Positions 1 through 7,846 of a stretch of DNA of 64,000 bases are shown in pieces. Source of the DNA: CAVXJN01 sp963773585. Its GTDB lineage: Bacteria; Pseudomonadota; Gammaproteobacteria; JASBUN01. Within the stretch, counting starts at the first letter, position 1; each line of letters begins with the position of its first letter. A model generated the notes under the pieces. The model was not told the origin of the DNA and ran no database searches. It was given only the letters and a program-made list of their open reading frames with translations. A program made the position numbers and the translations under genes. Where the stretch lies: positions 1,207,152 to 1,271,151 of the forward strand of contig CAVZBR010000004.1 in NCBI GenBank assembly GCA_963773585.1. The letters run 5' to 3'.

Positions 1-718
1 ACTCGTCGTCGCGGGGTTTGAATTGGGCGCAGGTCGAGGGCGTTCCCAGTACCCGTACGGCTTGGTGCTCGGTGTCCAATTCCTGGTGGATGTGACCGCA
101 CAAAATGGCGCGGACGCGGTCATGGCCGCGCAGGATCGCGAACAGTTCCGCAGCGTTTCGCAGGCCGATGCGATCCATCCAGGCGCTGCCGATGGCAACC
201 GGGGGATGATGCACAGTGACCAGAGTAAAGGTCTCTGGCGTTCTGGCGAGTTGCTGTTCCAGGCGATTGAGCTGCACGGGGTCGAGATTGCCTGCGTCGC
301 TGGCGGGAACGGAACTGTCGAGGCAAATGACCTGCCAGGATGATTGGCGGAAAGTGCCGCCGCTGATCACCGGCGCGCCGCCCATGAGGGCCGTCAATTT
401 TGCCGGGTCGTCGTGATTGCCGGGCAGCACGCACACCGGGCAGCCGAAGCCGGTTGCCGTATCCCGTAATCGCAGGTAACCCGCTTCGGAACAATCATGC
501 ACCAGGTCGCCGCTGAGAATGACCAGGTCGGTCTGCCGATGTTGCGCGCGCGCCAATTGCACGCAATCCTCCAAGCTGCGCTGGGTTTGCACGCCCAGCA
601 AGCGTTTGTCCGGATCGGCGTACAGATGGGTATCGGTGAACTGCAGCACCCGCAGGCTATCTTCCGGCGCGCCAGAAAATGGGTCGGAGCCGAATTGGGC
701 GCTATCCTGTACGGGCAT
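1..718 (-). CDS. cpdA: 3',5'-cyclic-AMP phosphodiesterase CpdA (3' end cut by window edge)
   Basis: Calcineurin-type metallophosphoesterase predicted to hydrolyse cAMP in the cytoplasm. Reading leftward from ATG at 718, 239 codons stay open to the window edge, so the C-terminus is missing; the family is usually about 260-275 residues. The dinuclear-metal motifs appear in order: FTDTHL near residue 27, GDLVHD, GNHDD, a VHHPP segment and CGHIHQ near residue 213. These are the class III cyclic nucleotide phosphodiesterase signatures. The gene diverges from the O-methyltransferase at 798, with about 80 bases between the starts. CpdA is favoured over other metallophosphoesterases by the length and the GNHDD and GHIH context, but no nearby gene supports the substrate. 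Confidence 0.85.
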   Translation of the reverse strand, partial: MPVQDSAQFGSDPFSGAPEDSLRVLQFTDTHLYADPDKRLLGVQTQRSLEDCVQLARAQHRQTDLVILSGDLVHDCSEAGYLRLRDTATGFGCPVCVLPGNHDDPAKLTALMGGAPVISGGTFRQSSWQVICLDSSVPASDAGNLDPVQLNRLEQQLARTPETFTLVTVHHPPVAIGSAWMDRIGLRNAAELFAILRGHDRVRAILCGHIHQELDTEHQAVRVLGTPSTCAQFKPRDDE

Positions 719-797
719 ATCGACAGTCGATGGCCGGGTGTCGGGCGGATCATCGCATCGCTAAGTTATTGAATCAAGGTTGTGGGATGGAATTGGA

Positions 798-1460
798 ATG
801 ACCAGCAAAAGTGTACAAATGGACCAGCGGCTGCACGACTACCTGTTGCAGGCGTCGCTCCGGGAACCGCCGCTGTGGCGCCAACTGCGGGAGGAAACTG
901 CGGCGCTGCCGATGGCGCGGATGCAGATAGCGCCCGAGCAGGGACAGTTCATGACCCTGCTGGCCCGGCTGTTGGGTGTGCGGCAAGCAGTGGAAGTCGG
1001 GGTATTTACCGGATACAGCAGCCTTTGTATCGCGGCGGCCTTGCCCGAGGATGGCTGTTTGGTTGCCTGTGATACTAGCGAGGAATGGACTGCCATCGCC
1101 CGGCGCTACTGGCGCGCGGCAAGTGTCGAGCAAAAGATCGACTTGCGGCTCGCGCCAGCGCTACAGACCTTGGATGAGTTGCTGGATGGGGGGCAGGCGG
1201 GCGCGTTCGATCTGGCCTTCATCGACGCGGACAAAGCCAATTACGACGCCTATTACGAACGCGCGCTGTCGTTGCTGCGAACCGGGGGCGTGGTCCTGAT
1301 CGACAACGTTCTATGGTCCGGCCAGGTGGCCGATCCTGCGGTGCAGGATGAAGACACGGTCGCGATCCGCACCCTCAATGCCAAGATCCACAACGACCCG
1401 CGCGTCGAGTTGAGCATGCTGCCGATTGCGGACGGATTGACGCTGGCGTGCAAACGTTAG
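798..1460 (+). CDS. Class I SAM-dependent O-methyltransferase (caffeoyl-CoA OMT type)
   Basis: 220-residue cytosolic methyltransferase of the Methyltransf_3 (catechol/caffeoyl-CoA O-methyltransferase) family. Visible features are EVGVFTGYSS (SAM-binding motif I) near residue 65, the acidic VACDTS strand, and FIDADKANY followed by DNVLWSG, which in this family carry the metal-binding and catalytic Asp and Asn. I chose ATG 798 because GGATGGAATTGG lies just upstream; an in-frame TTG at 780 would add six residues. The gene ends 3 bases from the convergent small gene at 1464. The natural substrate cannot be told from sequence. Confidence 0.85.
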   Translation: MTSKSVQMDQRLHDYLLQASLREPPLWRQLREETAALPMARMQIAPEQGQFMTLLARLLGVRQAVEVGVFTGYSSLCIAAALPEDGCLVACDTSEEWTAIARRYWRAASVEQKIDLRLAPALQTLDELLDGGQAGAFDLAFIDADKANYDAYYERALSLLRTGGVVLIDNVLWSGQVADPAVQDEDTVAIRTLNAKIHNDPRVELSMLPIADGLTLACKR

Positions 1461-1463
1461 GTT

Positions 1464-1814
1464 TCAGCAGTCGCCGCTGCAGGGTTGTATCTTGCCGACT
1501 TTCCAAAAGTTGAAGTCACTGAAGCCGAAGCGCTGCTCCGGATCGTAGTTGACGTCAGGGCGCGTCAACGCGATTCCCACCGTGCACGTGCTGTCCGTGG
1601 CGCGCTCGATCCGATCGGTATCGTAGTGGCAGCGCAGGGCCAGGCGCTCGATGGCTTCGCCGGAGCCATTGGTGACGGACTGTGCGGGGCTCACGAGGTA
1701 GTACTCGCAATTTTCCGGGCCATGTACGGTGCAAATGCCGGTGACCTTGAGCGGATTGGGGCCCTCATAGCCGTCCGCGTCGTAGATCTCCAGAAGGTGA
1801 GTTTTTTTGTCCAT
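1464..1814 (-). CDS. Small soluble protein of unknown function
   Basis: 116-residue protein that I do not recognise. It has no signal peptide or membrane segment, is acidic, and has four cysteines in two pairs (ICTVHGPENC near residue 27-37, then single Cys residues, and a C-terminal CSGDC). The start ATG 1814 is preceded by GGGGGTACC. It converges on the O-methyltransferase gene with a 3-base gap and lies downstream of argA on the same strand. Codon use resembles its neighbours and the reading frame is protein-like, so I consider it a real gene, possibly a conserved proteobacterial hypothetical. Confidence 0.6.
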   Translation of the reverse strand: MDKKTHLLEIYDADGYEGPNPLKVTGICTVHGPENCEYYLVSPAQSVTNGSGEAIERLALRCHYDTDRIERATDSTCTVGIALTRPDVNYDPEQRFGFSDFNFWKVGKIQPCSGDC

Positions 1815-1924
1815 GTGTGGTACCCCCAGAGCGGCCCGATGGCGCGGGACGAGCTTTTGACTGTAGCTGCTCGCAGACGCCTAGGCAAGCAATATAAGCC
1901 CTTGAAAAGCCTAAGAATCAGTCT

Positions 1925-1943
1925 AAACGGCCGCAGCGGCCGC
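1925..1943 (-). terminator. Short GC hairpin after argA, possible weak terminator
   Basis: Directly after the argA stop, reading leftward, CGGCCG pairs with a second CGGCCG around a CTG loop and is followed by TTTAG. The stem is strong but the T-tract is only three bases, so termination is uncertain. Confidence 0.35.
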
Positions 1944-3275
1944 TCAATCCAGTGATTTGGCGAAGACTTTGGAATTGCGCTGGTAGTTGTAAAGGGCGCG
2001 CCGTTTCACGGGTAGACGTTGGATGTCGCCGGGACCGAAGCCCCGTTCGCGGAACCAGTGCGCCGTGCGCGTCGTGAGCACGAACAACGAACCGATCGCG
2101 AGGGCGCGGGCCTGTTTTTCCATGTGGTTCAACAAGGCATCGCCGCGGCCGCCGCCGCGATAATCGGTGTGTACCGCCAGACACGCGAGTTCGCCCACCC
2201 CTTCTTCGGGAAACGGGTGCAGCGCCGCGCAACCGATGATCATGCCGTCGCGGTCGATGACGGTGAAGCGTTCGATTTCCATTTCCAGCAACTCGCGGGA
2301 GCGGCGCACCAGCACACCTTCATCCTCGAGCGGTTTGATGAGTTCCAGGACGCCGCCCACATCGTCGATGGTGGCGCGGCGCATTTGCTCGTAACGATGC
2401 GCCGTGACCATGGTGCCGATGCCGTCTCGAGTAAACAGTTCATGGAGCAGGGCGCCGTCCACCGCACGGTCCACCAGATGGGCGCGATGTACACCCTGAC
2501 GACAGGCGCGCACCGCTGCGGCCAGATGACTGGCAATCTCCTCGGGCAGCTCGCGTCGGCCATGCAGCAGTTGTTCCGCTTCTTCGGGTCCGAGCTGTTG
2601 CAGCAGACGTTTGCGCCCGTCCAGTACGCCTTTGCCTTCTACCAGGAACAATAATTTGTCGGCCTTCAATGCGATCGCGGCGGCGGTCGCCACTTCCTCG
2701 GCACTCAAATTGAATACCTCGCCGGTGGCTGAGTAACCCAGCGGCGACAACAGCACGATATCGTCCTGGTCCAGGCGCTGATTGATGGCCGCACTGTCGA
2801 TGCGCCGCACTTCACCGGTGTGGCAATAATCGACGCCGTCGCGTACACCCAATGGGCGGGCAGTTACGAAATTGCCGGACGCGGCACGGATACGGGCGCC
2901 TGACATGGGGGTGTTGGCGACGCCCATCGACAGCAGGGCTTCGATTTCGACCCGCACGGTGCCCGCGGCTTCCTTCACGCAGCCCAGGGCCTCGTCGTTG
3001 GTGACCCGCAAGCCGTTGACGTATTCCAACGCAGCGCCTCGGTTGCGCAGCCGCTGTTCGATCTGCGGTCGGGCGCCGTACACCAGCACCAGGCGAACGC
3101 CCAAACTGTTGAGGATCGCCAAGTCATGCACGATGTGCCCGAAGCCCGGGTCGGCGATCGCTTCTCCGGATACCATGATGACGAACGTCCGGCCGCGATG
3201 GGCGTGGATGTACGGCGAGGTGCTGCGAAACCAGTCGACGAAGGTCGGATCGTTTTTATGTTTCTTGTTCGCCAA
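1944..3275 (-). CDS. argA: Amino-acid N-acetyltransferase (N-acetylglutamate synthase)
   Basis: Catalyses the first step of arginine synthesis, acetyl-CoA plus glutamate to N-acetylglutamate. An N-terminal amino-acid-kinase-like domain (residues about 25-280; FVIMVSGEAI, LVLVYGARPQI, LLSPLGYSATGEVFNL) is followed by a C-terminal GNAT domain (VHTDYRGGGRGDALL acetyl-CoA loop, then LFVLTTRTAHWFRERGF). The open frame runs far upstream, but that part overlaps argE and is not protein-like. TTG at 3275 gives 443 residues, the same length as Escherichia coli ArgA, and begins right before the conserved FVDWFRSTSPYI segment. It lies 70 bases downstream of argE on the same strand and is probably co-transcribed. 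Arginine feedback control is known for the family. Confidence 0.93.
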   Translation of the reverse strand: MANKKHKNDPTFVDWFRSTSPYIHAHRGRTFVIMVSGEAIADPGFGHIVHDLAILNSLGVRLVLVYGARPQIEQRLRNRGAALEYVNGLRVTNDEALGCVKEAAGTVRVEIEALLSMGVANTPMSGARIRAASGNFVTARPLGVRDGVDYCHTGEVRRIDSAAINQRLDQDDIVLLSPLGYSATGEVFNLSAEEVATAAAIALKADKLLFLVEGKGVLDGRKRLLQQLGPEEAEQLLHGRRELPEEIASHLAAAVRACRQGVHRAHLVDRAVDGALLHELFTRDGIGTMVTAHRYEQMRRATIDDVGGVLELIKPLEDEGVLVRRSRELLEMEIERFTVIDRDGMIIGCAALHPFPEEGVGELACLAVHTDYRGGGRGDALLNHMEKQARALAIGSLFVLTTRTAHWFRERGFGPGDIQRLPVKRRALYNYQRNSKVFAKSLD

Positions 3276-3345
3276 TGGTGGGATCCCGATGGTTCGACCA
3301 GGCGAAACTATACAACGTGCCGTGACATCACTGCCACGGGTAGGC

Positions 3346-4509
3346 TCAGCGCGCCACTTGCAGGCAGAAGCGCTCGATGAGTCCGCGCAGCAGGTCGACG
3401 GTGGGGCGGATGCGGTCCAGGGCCAAATACTCATCGGGCTGATGCGCCTGGTCGATGTCGCCGGGGCCGAGCACGATTGTGTCCATGCCGAGGCGCGCGA
3501 AGTAGGGGGCCTCGGTTCCGAAGGCAACGGCGCCGGTGCTGTGGCCGGTGAGCTTTTCCGCGGCACGCACCAGTGCCGAATCCGCTGCGGTGGCGAATGC
3601 CGGAATGCCTTCGAACAACGGTCTGATTTCAATCTGCAGGCCACGGGCTTCCACAAGCGGACGCAAGCGCGCGCTGAGCTGAGCACGCAATTCCGCGAGG
3701 TCCATGCCCGGCAGCGGCCGCAGATCGATATGCAATTCGCACTCGGCGCAGATGCGATTCGGATTGTCGCCGCCGTGGATATGTCCCAGGTTCAAAGTCG
3801 GTACCGGTACCGAGAACATGGTCTGGCGATGATCGCGCTGGAGTTCGCCGCGCCACTTGAGTAGTTCGCCGATGACTTCATGCATGCCTTCCAGGGCATT
3901 GGCGCCCAGGGCAGGGTCGCTGGAATGGCCGGAGCGCCCGATGATGCGGATTGCTTCCATCAGGATGCCTTTGTGCATGCGTACCGGTTTCAGCCCGGTG
4001 GGTTCCCCGACCACCGCGTAACGGGCCGCGGGGCGTCCTTGATGCACCAGTTCCTTGGCGCCGTCCATGGAGCTTTCCTCGTCCGCGGTCGCGAGGATGA
4101 TCAGCGGCGCCTGCAGGGTCTCGCTTCGCAGGTCACGGGCCGCCTCGATCGCCAGGGCGAGAAAGGTCTTCATATCGGCGGTGCCAAGGCCGTACCAGCG
4201 GCCATTGGCTTCGGTCAGCTGAAACGGGTCGTGGTTCCAGCGGCCGGGGTCGTAGGGGACGGTGTCGGTGTGGCCGGCGAGCACCAGGCCACCCGGCCCC
4301 TGTCCAAGGGTGGCGATCAGATTGGCCTTTCCGGGCCAATCGGGCAGATCCATAATTTCGACGGCGAATCCCAGGCTGTCCAGCCAGCCGGCGAGCAGCT
4401 CGATGACAGCACGGTTGCCGGTGTCGTAATCGGGATTGACGCTGCTCATGGACGGCGCAGCGATGAGCTGCCGGGTCATGTCGAACAAGCCTGGTACGGA
4501 ACCGGTCAT
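3346..4509 (-). CDS. argE: Acetylornithine deacetylase
   Basis: Zinc-dependent M20-family deacylase converting N-acetylornithine to ornithine. 387 residues from ATG 4509; the longer open frame reaches 4938 but its extra part is not protein-like and faces the CULT gene. M20 signatures are LAGHTDTVP (metal His and Asp), GTADMKTFLA (bridging Asp), TADEESSMDGAKEL (catalytic and metal Glu pair), the dimerisation domain GRSGHSSDP, and the late GPGDIDQAHQPDEY metal site. ArgE is preferred over DapE or carboxypeptidase G by this pattern and by argA immediately downstream. It diverges from the CULT gene with 57 bases between starts. Confidence 0.92.
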   Translation of the reverse strand: MTGSVPGLFDMTRQLIAAPSMSSVNPDYDTGNRAVIELLAGWLDSLGFAVEIMDLPDWPGKANLIATLGQGPGGLVLAGHTDTVPYDPGRWNHDPFQLTEANGRWYGLGTADMKTFLALAIEAARDLRSETLQAPLIILATADEESSMDGAKELVHQGRPAARYAVVGEPTGLKPVRMHKGILMEAIRIIGRSGHSSDPALGANALEGMHEVIGELLKWRGELQRDHRQTMFSVPVPTLNLGHIHGGDNPNRICAECELHIDLRPLPGMDLAELRAQLSARLRPLVEARGLQIEIRPLFEGIPAFATAADSALVRAAEKLTGHSTGAVAFGTEAPYFARLGMDTIVLGPGDIDQAHQPDEYLALDRIRPTVDLLRGLIERFCLQVAR

Positions 4510-4566
4510 AGCGCGATTCTGAACTGTGCCCGGACGTCCAGCAAGCGGGCGCTGTGCTAATTTGGG

Positions 4567-5031
4567 ATGATGACCAGGACCATGGAATCGGTAGCGCCGC
4601 CGCACTATGTGGGTGTGCCGCTGGCAGCGCGCGACAATCGCGGTGACGGCCGCGGCGATCGTAGCGGGCGACAACCGGAAACGACTCCGACCGCCACCGA
4701 CGAACACGTGCGCTTGTGCTGTTCGGCGTGCGGCGCGGCGATCACGTCGGCGGAGGTCCGCAGCGAGCAAGCGGGCCGCCACGAGCACCTGTGCGCCAAT
4801 CCGGAAGGCGTGCTGTTTCGAATCGGTTGTTTTGCCCAGGCGCCCGGCTGCGTTCCCTTTGGCCGCCCCACCAGCCGCTGGACCTGGTTCCCGGGTTATC
4901 GGTGGCAAGTTGCGCTGTGCGCCCGCTGCGGTGTGCACCTTGGTTGGCGCTTCCGGGACGGTGGTGGCAGCAGCTTTTTCGGCCTGATCCTGGATCTATT
5001 GGTGGAGTGTGGTCCAGGCAGTGCGCATTGA
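4567..5031 (+). CDS. CULT-domain (cereblon-type ligand-binding) zinc protein
   Basis: 154-residue soluble protein. After a low-complexity N-terminus (1-46), residues about 48-148 carry the whole CULT/Yippee-like fold pattern: CSAC (Cys52, Cys55) and CARC (Cys118, Cys121) for one structural zinc, HEHLCANPEG, FRIGCF, and three aromatic-cage tryptophans Trp107, Trp113 and Trp127 in TWFPGYRW and HLGW. The 6- and 14-residue spacing of the tryptophans equals that of the ligand cage in the bacterial single-domain CULT protein MsCI4 of Magnetospirillum (from memory). Cereblon-type CULT domains bind uracil- and glutarimide-like cyclic imides; the bacterial role is unknown. The start may be Met1, Met2 or Met6. 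It precedes the GNAT-C39 gene by 42 bases on the same strand. Confidence 0.85.
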   Translation: MMTRTMESVAPPHYVGVPLAARDNRGDGRGDRSGRQPETTPTATDEHVRLCCSACGAAITSAEVRSEQAGRHEHLCANPEGVLFRIGCFAQAPGCVPFGRPTSRWTWFPGYRWQVALCARCGVHLGWRFRDGGGSSFFGLILDLLVECGPGSAH

Positions 5032-5073
5032 ACTCCCGGCGCCAGCTGCCGATGGTGTATTTGGCAACGGCGC

Positions 5074-6228
5074 GTGCTAGTGTGCGCCCGGTTTGCGGCG
5101 ATACCGCCCCACGTATCCGGTAACCTTACGTTGATCAGACCCGCTTCGCTTCGCGACCTGGACGCCTTGGTGGCCCTGGAGCAAACCTGTTTCGAGAGCG
5201 ACCGCCTTTCGAGACGCAATTTCCGATACATGTTGACCAAAGCGAGAGCGTCCACTCTCGTCGACGCCGAAGGCGATACGTTGCGCGGCTATGTCATGGT
5301 GTTGTTCAACGCAGGGACATCCTTGGCGCGCTTGTATTCCATCGCCGTGAGTCCGGATTGGCGCGGCCGTGGGGCGGGCGTGCATCTGGTGGAAGCGGCT
5401 GAGCAATCCGCTCGCGACGCCGAGTGCGTCTACATGCGATTGGAGATTCGCAGCGACAATGTCTCTTCCATCCGTATGTTCGAAAAGCAGGGTTATCGGC
5501 GCTTCGGCGCCTACGAAGACTACTATGAAGATCACATGGGCGCCCTGCGCTTCGAGAAAATGCTCGCCCCCCATCTCGAACCAGAGATGGCGCGCGTGCC
5601 TTATTACGAACAGACGCTGGAATTCACCTGCGGCCCAGCGGCGTTGATGATGGCGATGCAGGCGCTCAACCCGCACCTCGAGCTCGATCGCAAGCTGGAG
5701 ATCCGTATCTGGCGCGAATCGACCACGGTATTCATGACCTCCGGGCATGGCGGTTGCGGACCCTATGGCCTTGCGCTGTCGGCCCACCATCGGGGGTTCG
5801 ACGTGGCGCTGTATCTCAGCGAAGAAGGTGCCTTGTTCCTCGATTCAGTGCGCAGTGAAGAGAAGAAGGAAGTGATGCGCGTAGTGCAGGAGGACTTCGC
5901 CGAAGAGATCGCGCATTTGCCGATTCCGCTGCATTATCGGCGCCTGACGGTTGAGGAGATGTACGAGAGCTTCGAGCAGGGCGGAATACCGGTGGTGTTG
6001 ATCAGTTCCTACCGTATATACCAGGAAAAATTTCCCCACTGGGTGGTGGTGACCGGGTTCGACGAACGCTTCGTATACGTCCACGACCCCTACGTTGACT
6101 GGGAAAAAGGTAAAACCGTGACCGATTGCGTGAATATGCCGATCTTACGCCGCGACTTCGAACGCATGGCGCGTTACGGGAAATCCGGTCTGCGCGCCGC
6201 ATTGATCATCCGTCGCAACGAACCCTGA
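5074..6228 (+). CDS. GNAT acetyltransferase fused to C39-like (papain-fold) peptidase
   Basis: 384-residue two-domain protein. Residues about 18-165 form a GNAT domain (acetyl-CoA loop SPDWRGRGAGVHL, then NVSSIRMFEKQGY as in RimI-type enzymes). Residues about 175-382 form a C39-like papain-fold domain with Gln180, Cys186 in FTCGPAALMMAM, His322 in FPHWVVVTGF and Asp338 in YVHDPYVDW, so the catalytic set looks complete. The translation start is unsure: GTG 5074, GTG 5080 or TTG 5131, none with a clear ribosome site; TTG 5131 would fit the start of the GNAT fold. It is 17 bases upstream of the RLAN/RimK gene and clearly in one operon with it. The pair is a recurring, largely uncharacterised arrangement thought to make or modify peptides. 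There is no signal peptide, so it acts in the cytoplasm. Confidence 0.85.
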   Translation: MLVCARFAAIPPHVSGNLTLIRPASLRDLDALVALEQTCFESDRLSRRNFRYMLTKARASTLVDAEGDTLRGYVMVLFNAGTSLARLYSIAVSPDWRGRGAGVHLVEAAEQSARDAECVYMRLEIRSDNVSSIRMFEKQGYRRFGAYEDYYEDHMGALRFEKMLAPHLEPEMARVPYYEQTLEFTCGPAALMMAMQALNPHLELDRKLEIRIWRESTTVFMTSGHGGCGPYGLALSAHHRGFDVALYLSEEGALFLDSVRSEEKKEVMRVVQEDFAEEIAHLPIPLHYRRLTVEEMYESFEQGGIPVVLISSYRIYQEKFPHWVVVTGFDERFVYVHDPYVDWEKGKTVTDCVNMPILRRDFERMARYGKSGLRAALIIRRNEP

Positions 6229-6245
6229 CCGAAGCTGAGAGAGAA

Positions 6246-7721
6246 ATGAGTACGCAGATCATTCTGGTAGAGGATCCGGAAGACTGGGATTTCGGCGATG
6301 TGGGTTGCCCGGTGGTCGATGCCGACGACTACCTGACCGGTCAGGAATATTTCAAGCTGCGCAATGTGCAAGTCATCAACTTGTGCGGCAGTTACCGCTA
6401 CTTGAGCGTCGCATATTATTGTTCGCTCCTGGCCGAAGCTCGCGGTCATCGGGTGATCCCGATGGTCAAGACCATGCTCAATCTGAGCAGCAAATCCATG
6501 TACAGTCTCGATGCGGTCGACCTCGACGACGTGGTCCGCAAAAGCTTTCGCCGCCACCGGGGCGACAGTGCATTAACGGTATTCGAACTCGATGTATATT
6601 TCGGCCAATGCCGTTACCCGCAGCTCGCCGAGTTGGCTCGCCAGATTTTTGAAACTTTCGCTTGTCCGCTGTTGCGTATCACCTTCGAACGTGCTGATCA
6701 GTGGCACATCACCGCCATCAAGCCGCGTTCGGTCGGTCGGCTCAAGGACGATCAGCGCACCTTTTTTATCGAGGCGCTGAGCGGTTATTTGAAGCGGCGT
6801 TGGCGCTCGCCGAAGCTGCGTGCTCCGGCGCGCTACGACCTGGCAATTCTGCATAATCCGGATGATCCACTGCCGCCTTCCGACAAGCGCGCGCTGAACA
6901 ACTTCATCAAGGCTGGCGCCGGGGTCGGTGTGTCCGTGGATCTGATTCAACCCCGGGATTATTCGCGCCTGGCGGAGTACGACGCGCTGTTCATTCGCGA
7001 TACCACCCGCATCAATCACTATACGTACCGCTTCGCCAAAAAAGCCGAGAGCGAAGGTATGGTCGTGATCGACGATCCGACCTCCATTCGCAAATGCACC
7101 AACAAGGTCTACCTGGCTGAATTGCTGCGAGCCAAGCGTATTCCCGCCCCCAAGACCGTGATCGCGGCGCGCCAGGACCTGGACGCCATGGAGAAGGCGA
7201 TCGGCTACCCTATGGTGATCAAAGTGCCCGACGGTTCGTTCTCTCAGGGGGTATTCAAGGCCCAGGATCGCGCCGGTCTCAATGAGATTTCGGAACGTTT
7301 GTTCAAAAGCTCCGAGCTGATTCTTGCCCAGGAGTTTCTGTACACGGAATTCGATTGGCGGATCGGGGTGCTGAATCGCAAGCCGATATATGTGAGCCAG
7401 TACTTCATGAGCAAGGAGCACTGGCAAATCGTGCAATATGACGGCAAAGGCGGCTTTACCGAAGGCGCGTTCCGGACCTGGGCTGTGGACGAGGCGCCGC
7501 CCGACGTGCTCGCCACTGCAGTCAAAGCCGCAAATCTAATTGGCGACGGTCTTTACGGCGTGGACATGAAGCAGAACCGCGACGGTGTCTATGTCATCGA
7601 AGTGAACGATAATCCCAATATCGACGCAGGCGTGGAAGACGCGGTCATAAAGGGCGACCTCTACCGCCTGATCATAGAGGACTTCGTACGGCGGCTGGAT
7701 GCTCGAAAAGCGGTCAATTGA
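6246..7721 (+). CDS. RimK-family ATP-grasp ligase with RLAN N-terminal domain
   Basis: 491-residue cytosolic ligase. The N-terminal half (about 1-220) matches the RimK-like ATP-grasp N-terminal (RLAN) domain, with a NLCGSYRYLSVAYYCSLLAE core. Residues about 290-480 are an ATP-grasp domain: IRKCTNKVYLAELL, IPAPKT, MVIKVPDGSFSQGV (ATP-binding Lys and glycine loop), DWRIGVL, and VIEVNDNPNIDAGVED (Mg-binding Glu and Asn residues). ATP-grasp RimK enzymes activate a carboxylate as acyl phosphate and attach an amine, such as glutamate tails on S6 or cofactors; the substrate of RLAN members is not established. Start ATG 6246 follows a GAGAGA stretch. It pairs with the GNAT-C39 gene upstream and precedes phoB by 125 bases. 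Confidence 0.87.
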   Translation: MSTQIILVEDPEDWDFGDVGCPVVDADDYLTGQEYFKLRNVQVINLCGSYRYLSVAYYCSLLAEARGHRVIPMVKTMLNLSSKSMYSLDAVDLDDVVRKSFRRHRGDSALTVFELDVYFGQCRYPQLAELARQIFETFACPLLRITFERADQWHITAIKPRSVGRLKDDQRTFFIEALSGYLKRRWRSPKLRAPARYDLAILHNPDDPLPPSDKRALNNFIKAGAGVGVSVDLIQPRDYSRLAEYDALFIRDTTRINHYTYRFAKKAESEGMVVIDDPTSIRKCTNKVYLAELLRAKRIPAPKTVIAARQDLDAMEKAIGYPMVIKVPDGSFSQGVFKAQDRAGLNEISERLFKSSELILAQEFLYTEFDWRIGVLNRKPIYVSQYFMSKEHWQIVQYDGKGGFTEGAFRTWAVDEAPPDVLATAVKAANLIGDGLYGVDMKQNRDGVYVIEVNDNPNIDAGVEDAVIKGDLYRLIIEDFVRRLDARKAVN

Positions 7722-7783
7722 ATTCGCGCCACTGCCGATTCGACGGTGCGGCGCCCAGGGATTGCTCCTGCACGTCGATGCGA

Positions 7784-7812
7784 TTGTCACTACGCTGTAA
7801 CAAAACTGCCTT
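7784..7812 (+). promoter_or_regulatory. Pho box upstream of phoBR
   Basis: Three direct repeats at exact 11-base spacing, TTGTCAC (7784), CTGTAAC (7795) and CTGCCTT (7806), resemble PhoB half-sites. The 18-mer at 7795-7812 matches the CTGTCATAWAWCTGTCAY consensus at about 14 of 18 positions. Placed 35 bases before phoB, this suggests autoregulation by phosphorylated PhoB under phosphate limitation. Confidence 0.7.
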
Positions 7813-7846
7813 TTAATGACGCCATGATGACGAATGGGGCGCGGCC

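Noticed and set aside
3276..3686. N-terminal extension of argA to ATG 3686
   Set aside because: It overlaps argE and has no family similarity; TTG 3275 gives the normal ArgA length.
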